Shown: in pieces, positions 29,151 through 37,810 of the stretch
How positions within the stretch are numbered: the first letter of the stretch is position 1
Layout: every line of letters starts with the position of its first letter
Source: Clostridium intestinale DSM 6191
GTDB taxonomy: Bacteria > Bacillota > Clostridia > Clostridiales > Clostridiaceae
Direction of reading: 5' to 3'
Length of the DNA stretch: 64,000 nt
Assembly (NCBI RefSeq): GCF_900130055.1
Contig: NZ_FQXU01000006.1
Span: 188,787-252,786 of the forward strand
Translations under genes and position numbers: made by a program
Notes under the pieces: model-generated
What the model was told of the DNA's origin: nothing
The model's database searches: none
What the model saw: only the letters and a program-made list of their open reading frames with translations

Positions 29151-30308
29151 ATGAAGGCTATACAAATAGGAGCAGGAAATATAGGAAGAGGATTTATAGG
29201 TGAACTTTTAGCTCACTCTGGTTTTGAGGTTACTTTCGTAGATGCTAACAATACCGTTGTTGAGTTAATAAATGAACTTAAAAAGTATACGGTTCATGTA
29301 TTAGATAACGAAAAAAGAGATGAAAAAGTTGAAAATGTTTCAGCTTTAAATATAAACGATGAAAAATTAATGAATGCTATACTTGAAGCAGATATAATGA
29401 CTACAGCAGTAGGGGTAAATATATTAAGCAAAATAGCAGAAACTTTAGCAAAAGGAATAAAAAATAGATTAGCTAAAGGGGTAGAAAAGAACTTAAACAT
29501 AATAGCTTGTGAGAATGCAGTAGGAGCATCAGAAGTTTTAAAAGAAGAAATATTTAAATATTTAACAGAAGAAGAAAAGGAAACTGTGGATAAATACGTA
29601 GGTTTCCCTAATAGCTCTGTTGATAGAATTGTTCCTCCAGTAAGTGAGAAAATGGAGAATCCACTTGATGTAGTAGTTGAAAACTACTATGAATGGAATG
29701 TAGACAGAAACGGATTTAGAGGAGAAATTCCAGAAATAAGTGGAATGAACTTAACTGGAAATCTTATAGCATATGTAGAAAGAAAGTTATTTACATTAAA
29801 TACAGGGCACGCAATAACTGCCTATTTAGGTAATTTAAAAGGTTATAAAACTATAGAAGAAAGCATAAATGACAATGATATCTATGAAGTTGTATACCAC
29901 GCTATGGTAGAAAGCGGAGATGGATTAGTAAAGAAATATGATTTTGACAGAGATGCTCACTTAAAGTATATAGATAAGATAATAGCTAGATTTAAAAATC
30001 CATATCTTCAAGATGATATAAAAAGAGTAGGAAGAGAACCTATCAGAAAGTTAAGTAAAGGTGATAGACTTGTTAAACCTCTATTAAACTCTATGTCATA
30101 TGGTATAAGTACAGAAAATTTACTACTAGGAGTAGGTGCTGTATTATATTACAATAACCCAGAAGATCCTCAAAGCTTAAAATTACAAGAGCTAATAAAA
30201 GAAAAAGGAATCAAAGGAGCTGTTCAAGAAGTTTCTGAGATATCAGATGAAAACATACTTATAAGTATAGAAAGTAAGTATGAACAAGTTAGAGAATTAT
30301 TTAAATAA
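29151..30308 (+). CDS. mtlD: Mannitol-1-phosphate 5-dehydrogenase
   Basis: Oxidises mannitol-1-phosphate to fructose-6-phosphate with NAD+, feeding glycolysis at PfkA. The Rossmann motif IGAGNIGRGFIGELL is at residues 6-20. NTGHAITAYLGNLKGYKT carries the conserved His of the long-chain polyol dehydrogenase family. Start 29151 follows TAGGAGGAAG by 7 bases; an in-frame TTG at 29115 lies inside mtlF. The 385-aa length is normal. It is the last gene of the mtlRFD unit. Confidence 0.96.
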   Translation: MKAIQIGAGNIGRGFIGELLAHSGFEVTFVDANNTVVELINELKKYTVHVLDNEKRDEKVENVSALNINDEKLMNAILEADIMTTAVGVNILSKIAETLAKGIKNRLAKGVEKNLNIIACENAVGASEVLKEEIFKYLTEEEKETVDKYVGFPNSSVDRIVPPVSEKMENPLDVVVENYYEWNVDRNGFRGEIPEISGMNLTGNLIAYVERKLFTLNTGHAITAYLGNLKGYKTIEESINDNDIYEVVYHAMVESGDGLVKKYDFDRDAHLKYIDKIIARFKNPYLQDDIKRVGREPIRKLSKGDRLVKPLLNSMSYGISTENLLLGVGAVLYYNNPEDPQSLKLQELIKEKGIKGAVQEVSEISDENILISIESKYEQVRELFK

Positions 30309-30326
30309 TGTCATGTATGTATATAA

Positions 30327-30358
30327 AAATAGTTAGCAATTTTATTGCTAACTATTTC
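30327..30358 (+). terminator. Hairpin after mtlD
   Basis: AAATAGTTAGCAA (30328-30340) pairs with TTGCTAACTATTT (30345-30357). The T tract is short, so some read-through into mtlA is possible. Confidence 0.65.
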
Positions 30359-30477
30359 CATTATAATAACATTTATTTTTGAGAAACATATAAGTTGAAT
30401 GGCTGAAATCTATAGAGTAGATAGAGACTCCAAAAAAACTATATGGCTACAACTCAGTAAAATCAATGGTTTAGAAG

Positions 30478-30579
30478 TGTCACTATCTAGATAAAAAGAT
30501 ATAAAAATTTGTCACTAACCCTTGGTGACAATGTAGCAGTATCTATAGATTGAAATCATACTACCTGTAAACGTATAAT
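30478..30579 (+). promoter_or_regulatory. mtlA promoter with MtlR operators
   Basis: TGTCACT is repeated at 30478-30484 and 30510-30516 (32 bp apart). A perfect TTGTCAC-N9-GTGACAA palindrome spans 30509-30531. Downstream is TTGAAA (30550-30555), 18 bp, TATAAT (30574-30579). The sites sit at about -55 to -108, suiting an activator. Confidence 0.7.
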
Positions 30580-30606
30580 GAAAGTATCAAAAGGAGGTAA
30601 TAAAAA

Positions 30607-31968
30607 ATGAGTCAAAATGGTGGATTTAAAAACAAAGTTCAAGTATTCGGTAAATTCCTTAGTGGAATGGTACTTCCAAACATCGGTGCTTTTATAGCAT
30701 GGGGACTTATAACAGCTTTATTTATACCAACAGGTTGGATACCAAATGATTATTTTGCAAAATTAGTTGACCCAATGATAAAATACTTATTACCACTACT
30801 AATCGCTTATACTGGCGGTAAAACAGTAGGTGGACAAAGAGGTGGGGTTATCGGAGCTATAGCTACAATGGGAGTTATAGTTGGAGCTGATATGCCAATG
30901 TTCCTAGGCGCAATGCTAATGGGACCATTATCAGGATGGGTAATCAAAAAGTTTGACAAAGCAGTAGATGGAAAAATACCTGCTGGATTCGAAATGCTAG
31001 TAAACAATTTCTCAATCGGTATTTTAGGTATGATTTTAGCAATGCTAGCATACACAGGTATAGGTCCAGTTGTAGTAGCAATAACTACTATACTACAAGG
31101 CGGAGTTGAAGCTATGGTAAATGCAAATCTTTTACCACTAGTATCAATATTCATAGAACCAGGTAAGATATTATTCTTAAACAATGCAATTAACCACGGT
31201 ATACTTAGTCCATTAGCAGTAGAACAAGTTAAAGAAGTTGGTAAATCAGTATTCTTCTTACTAGAAGCTAACCCAGGTCCAGGACTTGGAATATTACTTG
31301 CATACTTTGTATTTGGAAAAGGATCTATAAAAGATTCAACTCCAGGAGCAATAATCATACATTTCCTAGGCGGAATTCACGAAATATATTTCCCATATGT
31401 ATTAATGAACCCAGCATTAGTATTAGCAGTAATAGCTGGTGGAGCTAGTGGAGTATTCACATTCTCGGTATTAGGTGCAGGACTTGTTGCAAGCCCATCA
31501 CCAGGAAGTATATTAGCTATAATGGCATTAGCACCTAAAGGATCATTCTTATCAGTAATTGCAGGTGTTGCTGTTTCAACAGTAGTTTCATTCTTAGTAG
31601 CTTCAATATTTGTTAAAAATGCAAAGGTACAAGATGAAGAAGATTTAGAATCAGCTAAAGAAGCTGTACAAAGCTTAAAAGTTAAAAAGACTGGAAAAGT
31701 AAATAAAATAGTATTTGCATGTGATGCTGGAATGGGATCAAGTGCAATGGGAGCTTCAAAAATAAGAAGCAAAGTTCAAAAATTAGGTTTAGATATAGAA
31801 GTAACTCATTCATCAGTTGATGAAATACCAGGAGATGCTGATATAGTTGTAACTCAAGAAAATTTAGCAGACAGAGCAAAAAAGAGCTGCCCAAGTGCTG
31901 AATTAGTAACAATTAAAAATTTCATGTCAGATCCTAAGTTAGATGCTTTAATAGAGTCTTTAAAATAA
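30607..31968 (+). CDS. mtlA: Mannitol-specific PTS EIICB permease
   Basis: Membrane transporter that imports and phosphorylates mannitol. The EIIC domain (residues 1 to about 340) has multiple hydrophobic segments and the sugar-site motif [10 protein letters not shown] near 258-267. After a linker, EIIB begins near 368 with [16 protein letters not shown] holding the phosphorylated Cys. At 453 aa it lacks the EIIA domain, which MtlF supplies. AAAGGAGG precedes the ATG. It has its own promoter downstream of mtlRFD, whereas mtlA leads the operon in several other clostridia. Confidence 0.96.
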   Translation: MSQNGGFKNKVQVFGKFLSGMVLPNIGAFIAWGLITALFIPTGWIPNDYFAKLVDPMIKYLLPLLIAYTGGKTVGGQRGGVIGAIATMGVIVGADMPMFLGAMLMGPLSGWVIKKFDKAVDGKIPAGFEMLVNNFSIGILGMILAMLAYTGIGPVVVAITTILQGGVEAMVNANLLPLVSIFIEPGKILFLNNAINHGILSPLAVEQVKEVGKSVFFLLEANPGPGLGILLAYFVFGKGSIKDSTPGAIIIHFLGGIHEIYFPYVLMNPALVLAVIAGGASGVFTFSVLGAGLVASPSPGSILAIMALAPKGSFLSVIAGVAVSTVVSFLVASIFVKNAKVQDEEDLESAKEAVQSLKVKKTGKVNKIVFACDAGMGSSAMGASKIRSKVQKLGLDIEVTHSSVDEIPGDADIVVTQENLADRAKKSCPSAELVTIKNFMSDPKLDALIESLK

Positions 31969-31987
31969 TATAAACTTAATAACTGAG

Positions 31988-32034
31988 CTACCTAGTAGAT
32001 AGAAATTAAATTTCTCTACTGGGTAGTTTTTTTG
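31988..32034 (+). terminator. Intrinsic terminator after mtlA
   Basis: CTACCTAGTAGA...AATT pairs with AATT...TCTACTGGGTAG and runs into seven T residues. Confidence 0.85.
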
Positions 32035-32049
32035 TATTTAAATTAATCA

Positions 32050-32082
32050 TTTAAGGTTTGTTTAAGTTATGCACAATAAAAT
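32050..32082 (+). promoter_or_regulatory. Tandem-repeat response-regulator site and promoter of the beta-helix lipoprotein gene
   Basis: TTTAAGGTT (32050-32058) and TTTAAGTTA (32061-32069) are in 11-bp phase. A -10 TAAAAT follows at 32077-32082, 7 bp after the repeat. The same architecture occurs twice around 36.9 kb beside the response regulator gene. Confidence 0.65.
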
Positions 32083-32108
32083 AAACCTATGAAATGGAGG
32101 AATTAAAT

Positions 32109-34196
32109 ATGAATAGAAAATCAATATATAGTAAGTTAATAGCAGCACTTTTGTGTACAAGTTTTTTATATTCATGTACTAGAGGTGCAACAACAAATAC
32201 AGACACTTCAAGTAATACGACAACAGAGCAAACAATAGCAGCAATAATAGGTGATAAGAGTATAAGCACAGTAATAAGTGAATTAGTTAGTTACGATGAG
32301 GAAGATAGTTATATAGATTGGAAAAATGAAAGTCCTAATTACATTAAATTAAATGGAGCATCAGCTACAGTAGAGGGAGATGGGGTGGAAGTTAAGGATA
32401 GCACAATAACCATAACGAAAGCAGGTATTTATGTATTAAGTGGAACCTTAACGGATGGTCAAATACTAATCGATAATGAGGATAAAGGTATAGTTAGATT
32501 AGTACTAAATGGAGTGGATATAAGCAACGGTGATAATCCTGCAATATACTCTAAAAAGGCAGGAAAAACAATAATATCCATTGAAGAAGGCACAGTAAAT
32601 ACATTAACGGATGGAAAAGAATATTCATTAGAAGATTCAGAGGAGGAGCCAGATGCAGCTTTATTCAGCAAAAATGATCTTACTATAAATGGGTCAGGAA
32701 AATTGATTGTAAATGGTAATTACAGTAAAGGGATAAAGACTAAAGATGATTTAAAAATAACTGGAGGAGATATAGAAGTAAAATCTGTTGATAATGGTAT
32801 AGTTGGAAGAGATTTAGTTGCAGTCAATTCTGGAAACATTACTATAAATGCAGGAGGAGATGGTATTAAATCTACAAATGATGCAGATACAACGAAAGGT
32901 TTTATAGCAATTGAAGGTGGAAAATTCAACATAGAGGCAGAGCAAGATGGAATACAAGCAGAAACTTATTTGCTTATAGAAGATGGTGAATTTAATATTA
33001 CTGCTGGCGGAGGAAGTGAAAATGCACCTGCCAAAACCAATAATGATATGGGAGGACCCGGAGGATTTGGAGGACAACAAGGTGGAAATACGAATACACA
33101 GCAAACATCTGAATCAAGTAGTACAGATGATATCACAAGTACCAAAGGTCTAAAAGCATCAGGAGAGATAGGAATAGCTGGAGGAACATTAAACATAAAT
33201 TCTGCTGATGATTCGGTACACACAAATAATAGCATAGTAATAAATGGAGGCACCTTATCATTATCAGCTGGAGATGATGGAGTGCATGCTGATAATACTT
33301 TAGTTATTAACGATGGTAAAATAGATATATCAAAAAGTTATGAAGGGCTTGAGGGTTCAGTAATAACTATAAATGGAGGAGATATAAACATAGTTGCAAG
33401 TGATGATGGAATAAACGCAGCTGGAGGAGATGATGAATCAGCTCAAAATAATGCACCAGGACAGGAGAATAAAAATAATCAATTGGTTATAAATGGTGGT
33501 TATATTATGGTTGATGCATCTGGAGATGGATTAGACTCAAACGGATATATTTATATGACAAATGGAACTGTGATCGTTAGTGGACCTACAAACGATGGAA
33601 ATGGAGCCTTGGACTATGATGGAAGCTTTGAGATGACAGGTGGATTATTAGTAGCTTATGGAAGTTCAGGAATGGCACAAGCAACATCAGACAGCTCAAC
33701 ACAAAACACAATTAGCATGATTTATACTAGTAAACAACAAGCTGGAACAATAGTGCATTTAGAAGATAGTGAAGGAAATGATATTATAACTATAGCACCT
33801 AATAAGGATTATCAATCTATAGTTATAAGTTCACCAGAAATACAAAAAGATAAAACTTATACATTATATTCGGGCGGATCATCAACAGGAACAGCAAAAA
33901 ATGGACTTTACACTAACGGAAAATATACTAATGGAACAAAAGTAGTTGATTTTTCCATATCTAACTCAGTAACTTGGTTATCAGAATCAGGGGTAACAGA
34001 AGCTAGAACTAACCAAATGGGCCCAGGAGGAGGTCAACAAGGAGGAATGAAAGGTCAAGGTGGTAAAGGAGGAATGCAAGGAGCACCAACTGATGGGCAA
34101 CAACCTCTAAGCGATGGAAATGGAACTCAAAATGGTGAGAGACCAACAGAGGGGCAAACATCAACTGATGGACAGCAAGCTCCAACAAAACAATAA
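32109..34196 (+). CDS. Cthe_2159-type carbohydrate-binding beta-helix lipoprotein
   Basis: Secreted lipoprotein: lysine-containing N-terminus, hydrophobic core and lipobox LYSC (about residue 20). The body repeats units like ITINAGGDGIKSTND and LVINDGKIDISKSYEG, the parallel beta-helix pattern of the Cthe_2159 (PF14262) family, whose founder binds cellulose-like and pectin-like polysaccharide. A Gly/Gln/Ser-rich insert interrupts it near residues 305-345. The C-terminal 65 residues are Gly/Gln-rich (GPGGGQQGGMKGQGG). The start at 32109 follows GGAGG by 8 bases. The substrate is unknown. It shares a promoter motif with the two-component system and VTC genes downstream. Confidence 0.85.
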   Translation: MNRKSIYSKLIAALLCTSFLYSCTRGATTNTDTSSNTTTEQTIAAIIGDKSISTVISELVSYDEEDSYIDWKNESPNYIKLNGASATVEGDGVEVKDSTITITKAGIYVLSGTLTDGQILIDNEDKGIVRLVLNGVDISNGDNPAIYSKKAGKTIISIEEGTVNTLTDGKEYSLEDSEEEPDAALFSKNDLTINGSGKLIVNGNYSKGIKTKDDLKITGGDIEVKSVDNGIVGRDLVAVNSGNITINAGGDGIKSTNDADTTKGFIAIEGGKFNIEAEQDGIQAETYLLIEDGEFNITAGGGSENAPAKTNNDMGGPGGFGGQQGGNTNTQQTSESSSTDDITSTKGLKASGEIGIAGGTLNINSADDSVHTNNSIVINGGTLSLSAGDDGVHADNTLVINDGKIDISKSYEGLEGSVITINGGDINIVASDDGINAAGGDDESAQNNAPGQENKNNQLVINGGYIMVDASGDGLDSNGYIYMTNGTVIVSGPTNDGNGALDYDGSFEMTGGLLVAYGSSGMAQATSDSSTQNTISMIYTSKQQAGTIVHLEDSEGNDIITIAPNKDYQSIVISSPEIQKDKTYTLYSGGSSTGTAKNGLYTNGKYTNGTKVVDFSISNSVTWLSESGVTEARTNQMGPGGGQQGGMKGQGGKGGMQGAPTDGQQPLSDGNGTQNGERPTEGQTSTDGQQAPTKQ

Positions 34197-34205
34197 ATTT
34201 ATTAG

Positions 34206-34241
34206 TAAAAAACTATAGCACATTTAGCTATAGTTTTTTAT
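34206..34241 (+). terminator. Intrinsic terminator after the beta-helix lipoprotein gene
   Basis: AAAAAACTATAGC (34207-34219) pairs with GCTATAGTTTTTT (34227-34239). Confidence 0.85.
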
Positions 34242-34271
34242 TATGTTTAATTATTTCTACTTTTTGGAAAG

Positions 34272-34305
34272 TTATGTATAATTAATATAAATAAATTATA
34301 CATAA
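34272..34305 (+). repeat. Perfect 12-bp inverted repeat before the small lipoprotein gene
   Basis: TTATGTATAATT (34272-34283) and AATTATACATAA (34294-34305) are exact inverses with a 10-bp spacer, ending just before the AAGGAG ribosome binding site. The left arm contains TATAAT (34277-34282), so it may be an operator over the promoter or a leader hairpin. Confidence 0.5.
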
Positions 34306-34321
34306 TTAAGGAGATGATGAT

Positions 34322-34807
34322 ATGAGAAAGGTTACTATAGGTTGTATTTTTTTGTGTTTTTTATTTTTAGTAGGGTGTAGTAATAAAAATGATGAGAATA
34401 CTTCGGCAATAAATACACCAGATAAAATTATAGTTTATAAAGACGGAAATCAAGAAGAGATAGAAAAAAGTAACCATAATTTTAATAAAATAGCTGAGTT
34501 AACTAATGATAGAATTGATAAGAAAAATATATCGGTAGTTAAAGATGGAGTAGATATAGATAAATTTGTTAAAGAAAGTATGAAAAATAATTTGGGAATA
34601 GAGTTTGTATATGATGAGGAGCAGAAGATGGACATAAGAAATAAGGAAGGCTTCCAACCCATTAATTATTATAGACTATACTTTAATCTAAAATCTGATA
34701 AAGCTTATGAAAGCGAATGTTTTCAATATGGAGATAAAGGTGGCTATGTTGATTCATCAAGAGGGCCATTAAAACCCTCTAAAGATATTTTAAATATTGT
34801 AGAATAG
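34322..34807 (+). CDS. Small lipoprotein of unknown function
   Basis: Not recognised by family. A typical lipoprotein signal (MRKVTIGCIFLCFLFLVGCSN) puts the lipidated Cys at residue 19. The mature part is about 140 residues, highly charged, with a predicted alpha/beta mix and no visible enzyme motif. AAGGAGATGATG lies upstream. It is monocistronic and convergent with the sensor kinase gene, and surrounded by the surface-polysaccharide module, so an accessory surface role is possible but only by position. Confidence 0.7.
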   Translation: MRKVTIGCIFLCFLFLVGCSNKNDENTSAINTPDKIIVYKDGNQEEIEKSNHNFNKIAELTNDRIDKKNISVVKDGVDIDKFVKESMKNNLGIEFVYDEEQKMDIRNKEGFQPINYYRLYFNLKSDKAYESECFQYGDKGGYVDSSRGPLKPSKDILNIVE

Positions 34808-34814
34808 GTAATAT

Positions 34815-34866
34815 GAAAAAGCCGTTATATTAGCAATTAAGTTATAGCTAGTATAAAGGCTTTTAT
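34815..34866. terminator. Bidirectional terminator between the lipoprotein and kinase genes
   Basis: AAAAAGCCGTTATATTAGC pairs imperfectly with GCTAGTATAAAGGCTTTT; A and T tracts flank both ends. Confidence 0.75.
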
Positions 34867-36140
34867 TACTTATTTTTAGGTAATTCGATAGTAAAAGTAG
34901 TTTCTTTATCTACAATACTTTTTACAGATATTTTTCCGTTATGTTGTTCGACTATGGCTTTGGCTATAGATAGTCCTAGCCCATATCCGCCACTATCTCT
35001 CGCACGAGATTTATCAGTACGATAAAATCTATTAAAGATTTTGGAGATATGTTCTTCTGGAATTCCTTTTCCTGTGTTAGTTACAGATAAATTGATTTTA
35101 TTATGGGCTTTATTTAGAACTAAATTTATTTTACCTTTTTTATCTGTGTATTTAATAGCGTTATCAAGAAAAATCATTATAACTTGTTTTAGCTGCTCTA
35201 TATTACCGGATACTATTAAGTTAGGTTCAATATCATAATGAAGGGCGATATTATTTTCAAATACGACTCCTTCCATAGTTAAGATAATATGTTCTACGGC
35301 TTCACTTAAGTTAAAATCAGAAAAAATCATCTTTACATCTGAATAATCCACTTGAGCTAGGTATAATAAATCACTTGTAAGTTTATTCATTCTTTCAGCT
35401 TCAGATTTAATATAGTATAGCCATTTAGATTGATTATGTATTAAGTCATCTTTATTTGAAAGAAGTACGTCAACATTTGTATTTATAACGGTTAGAGGTG
35501 TTTTAAGCTCATGGGATGCATCTGCTATAAATTGTTTTTGTTTGTCAAAGGCTTCTTTTATAGGCTGAATTGATCTATTAGCAAAAAATCTGCTAATTAG
35601 AAAAATGATTATTAACATAAAGAAGGCTACAATTGTAAATGTATAAATCAAACTTCTGAGAGTATTTTTTTGAAAGGTTATGTCTAAAAAATATAAGTTA
35701 TAACCACTAGAATTATGGTTTATAACAAAGGCTAAATCAGTATCATCAACTGAAATATATCCTCTATTAACCTTCTTATTTATAGCTGCCTTTTTTGCTG
35801 ATTCATAAAATTCATCAGAGATACTAAAGCGTGAAAAAGTGCTTAACTTGTTCCAATTACCATCAGTAGTAACTGTGAAGGCATACCTTTCCATAGGACC
35901 TTGCCCTTTAGTAAAATCATTTTGGGGGCCATCCATCTGTTTATCATTAGGCATGTCACCATTAATTTTAGGTTTGTTACCTTTATCATCATTTCCGGAA
36001 AGCTTATCTAAATCCATATCTATCTGAGTGTAGATATTTTTGTGGGTTATTGCGTAAATAGAAGTAAAGGAAATAAGAAGCATTACAGAAATAATTACTA
36101 GGTTGAGAATTAGAAATCTATTTCTAAGCTTTTTAAACAT
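34866..36140 (-). CDS. Sensor histidine kinase, OmpR-partner class
   Basis: Membrane sensor kinase: TM1 near residues 10-31, an extracytoplasmic domain to about 160, TM2 near 163-186. The H box is DASHELKTPL, then come N box DNAIKYTDKKG, G1 TGKGIPEEHI and G2 GGYGLGLSIAK. The external domain has a hydrophilic Gly/Asp/Lys/Gln-rich stretch (residues about 47-83) echoing the low-complexity tail of the nearby lipoprotein. It begins directly after the response regulator stop. It shares regulated promoters with the surrounding surface genes; the signal is unknown. Confidence 0.92.
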   Translation of the reverse strand: MFKKLRNRFLILNLVIISVMLLISFTSIYAITHKNIYTQIDMDLDKLSGNDDKGNKPKINGDMPNDKQMDGPQNDFTKGQGPMERYAFTVTTDGNWNKLSTFSRFSISDEFYESAKKAAINKKVNRGYISVDDTDLAFVINHNSSGYNLYFLDITFQKNTLRSLIYTFTIVAFFMLIIIFLISRFFANRSIQPIKEAFDKQKQFIADASHELKTPLTVINTNVDVLLSNKDDLIHNQSKWLYYIKSEAERMNKLTSDLLYLAQVDYSDVKMIFSDFNLSEAVEHIILTMEGVVFENNIALHYDIEPNLIVSGNIEQLKQVIMIFLDNAIKYTDKKGKINLVLNKAHNKINLSVTNTGKGIPEEHISKIFNRFYRTDKSRARDSGGYGLGLSIAKAIVEQHNGKISVKSIVDKETTFTIELPKNK

Positions 36141-36818
36141 TTATTTTTTAACCTCCAAGATATAACCAGCCCCACGTATGGTTTTAATCTCAACATCCCC
36201 ATCTAAAAACAAAAGTTTTTTCCTTAAAAAAGATATATAAACTTCTACATGATTATGCTCAACCTCAGAATCAAAGCCCCATATCTTTTCTATTATTAAC
36301 TCTTTAGAGGTAACAGCATTTTTGCGTATAATAAGCAGTTCTAAGAGTTCACTTTCCTTTAATATAAGCTTAATTTCTTTATCACCCATAGATAGCTTTA
36401 AGGTAGCTGGATTTAGCTCCATAGAGCCTATTTTTAGGGTGTTATCTGTTATAACTTCACTTTTCCGTCTTGAAAGAGCACGTATTCTAGCTAATAACTC
36501 TTCAGTTGCAAATGGTTTAGCGAGATAATCATCTGCACCAGTATCTAGCCCTTTAACTTTATCAGAGATATCTCCTTTTGCAGTTAAAAGTATAATTGGA
36601 GTAGCTATTTCCTCCTTTCGTAAATGCTTTAGAATTGTTAATCCATCCATTTTAGGAAGCATTATATCTAATAGTATAATATCGTAAATACCACTTAAGG
36701 CATTATCTAATCCATCTTCACCATCATGAACTACATCTACAGTATAATTATTTTTCTTTAATATTTGAGATAAAGCCTCTGATAAATGAATCTCATCTTC
36801 CACTACTAAAATCCTCAT
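36141..36818 (-). CDS. OmpR/PhoB-family response regulator
   Basis: Receiver domain with the phosphoacceptor in DIILLDIMLPKMDG (Asp near 51) and Lys in LTAKGD, followed by a winged-helix effector from about residue 127 (ELNPATLKLSMGDKEIKL, RGAGYILEVKK). The 225-aa length is standard. AGGAGGAAT precedes the ATG. Its own promoter region carries TTTAAGCTT tandem repeats, and the divergent VTC promoter carries TTTAAGGTT repeats, so it likely autoregulates and controls its neighbours. Confidence 0.93.
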   Translation of the reverse strand: MRILVVEDEIHLSEALSQILKKNNYTVDVVHDGEDGLDNALSGIYDIILLDIMLPKMDGLTILKHLRKEEIATPIILLTAKGDISDKVKGLDTGADDYLAKPFATEELLARIRALSRRKSEVITDNTLKIGSMELNPATLKLSMGDKEIKLILKESELLELLIIRKNAVTSKELIIEKIWGFDSEVEHNHVEVYISFLRKKLLFLDGDVEIKTIRGAGYILEVKK

Positions 36819-36851
36819 AATATTCCTCCTGTTAAAGTAGTTTTTATCCTA

Positions 36852-36885
36852 ATTATATCATAGCTAAGCTTAAATGAAGCTTAAA
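36852..36885 (-). promoter_or_regulatory. Tandem-repeat site and promoter of the response regulator operon
   Basis: On the reverse strand TTTAAGCTT (36885-36877) and TTTAAGCTT (36874-36866) are in 11-bp phase. TATAAT (36857-36852) follows after 8 bp. Confidence 0.7.
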
Positions 36886-36918
36886 GGGGGAAAGGATAGA
36901 CATTAGCTTAAAAAACTC

Positions 36919-36951
36919 TTTAAGGTTGGTTTAAGGTTAAAAAAGTAAACT
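36919..36951 (+). promoter_or_regulatory. Tandem-repeat site and promoter of the VTC-DUF4956 operon
   Basis: TTTAAGGTT (36919-36927) and TTTAAGGTT (36930-36938) are in perfect 11-bp phase. A weak -10, TAAACT, follows at 36946-36951 after 7 bp. Confidence 0.65.
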
Positions 36952-37015
36952 TTAAACATAGATTATTAAGTTCTTGTTAACAAAAATTAATGAAATAGTA
37001 TAAGGAGTGAGTTGT

Positions 37016-37810
37016 ATGGCTATAGAAGTGTTTAATAGATACGAGAACAAATTTCAAATGAATAAGGAATTATATATGGACTTTAAGAGGGAATTACTAA
37101 AACGTATGAAAATGGATGAATTTAATCAGAATGATGAGTTCTATAAAATATCAAATCTTTATTATGATACAAAGGACGACCTATTAATAAGAAGATCCTT
37201 ATATAAACCTAAATATAAGGAAAAAGTTAGACTAAGATCTTATGGAGTACCTGAAGAAAATGACAAAGTATATTTAGAGGTTAAGAAAAAGTTTAAAGGT
37301 ATAGTTAATAAAAGGAGAACAACCTTGAAGCTAGATGAAGCCTATGAATTTTTAGATACAGGTATTAAGCCAGAGTATAAGGAATATATGAACAAGCAGG
37401 TGTTAAAGGAACTATCTTATATATTGAAGATATATGATTTAGAACCAAAGGTTTATATAGCTTATGACAGGATAGCTTATTTTGAGAAAGAAAATCGTGA
37501 GTTTAGAGTAACTTTTGATACTAATATAAGAACCAGAAGATATGATTTAAAACTTGAGTATGGTGATTATGGAAATAATTTAGTGGAAGATGATTTATGG
37601 CTTATGGAAGTAAAAGCAGAAAACACTGTGCCATTATGGTTTTCAAAATTACTTTCTGAATATAAATTGTATAGCTCAAGTTTTTCAAAATACGGTAATG
37701 AATATAAAAATATGATAAAAAATAGTATGGATGCGAAAGGGGAACTTAACATATGCTTGAATCAATATTCAGCTCAACAACCACAACAACTGATTCCACA
37801 ATATCTTTAG
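37016..37810 (+). CDS. VTC-domain protein (polyphosphate-polymerase-like)
   Basis: VTC domain (PF09359) protein. The yeast homologue makes polyphosphate; bacterial roles are mostly untested. The triphosphate-tunnel pattern is visible: FNRYENKFQM at the N-terminus, basic KVRLRSYG, YLEVKKKFKGIVNKRRTTL, YIAYDRIAYF and acidic LMEVKAE near residue 200. AAGGAG lies 8 bases before the ATG at 37016. Its last 58 bases overlap the next gene in another frame, giving a Gln/Pro-rich tail (YSAQQPQQ) that is probably a frame-extension artefact of evolution. It pairs with DUF4956, a common Firmicute combination linked to CotH kinases and Cthe_2159 proteins. Confidence 0.85.
   Translation: MAIEVFNRYENKFQMNKELYMDFKRELLKRMKMDEFNQNDEFYKISNLYYDTKDDLLIRRSLYKPKYKEKVRLRSYGVPEENDKVYLEVKKKFKGIVNKRRTTLKLDEAYEFLDTGIKPEYKEYMNKQVLKELSYILKIYDLEPKVYIAYDRIAYFEKENREFRVTFDTNIRTRRYDLKLEYGDYGNNLVEDDLWLMEVKAENTVPLWFSKLLSEYKLYSSSFSKYGNEYKNMIKNSMDAKGELNICLNQYSAQQPQQLIPQYL

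Noticed and set aside
30807-31358. Reverse-strand open frame (183 codons) in mtlA
   Set aside because: Antisense shadow of a clear MtlA coding region; composition is the complement of hydrophobic codons.
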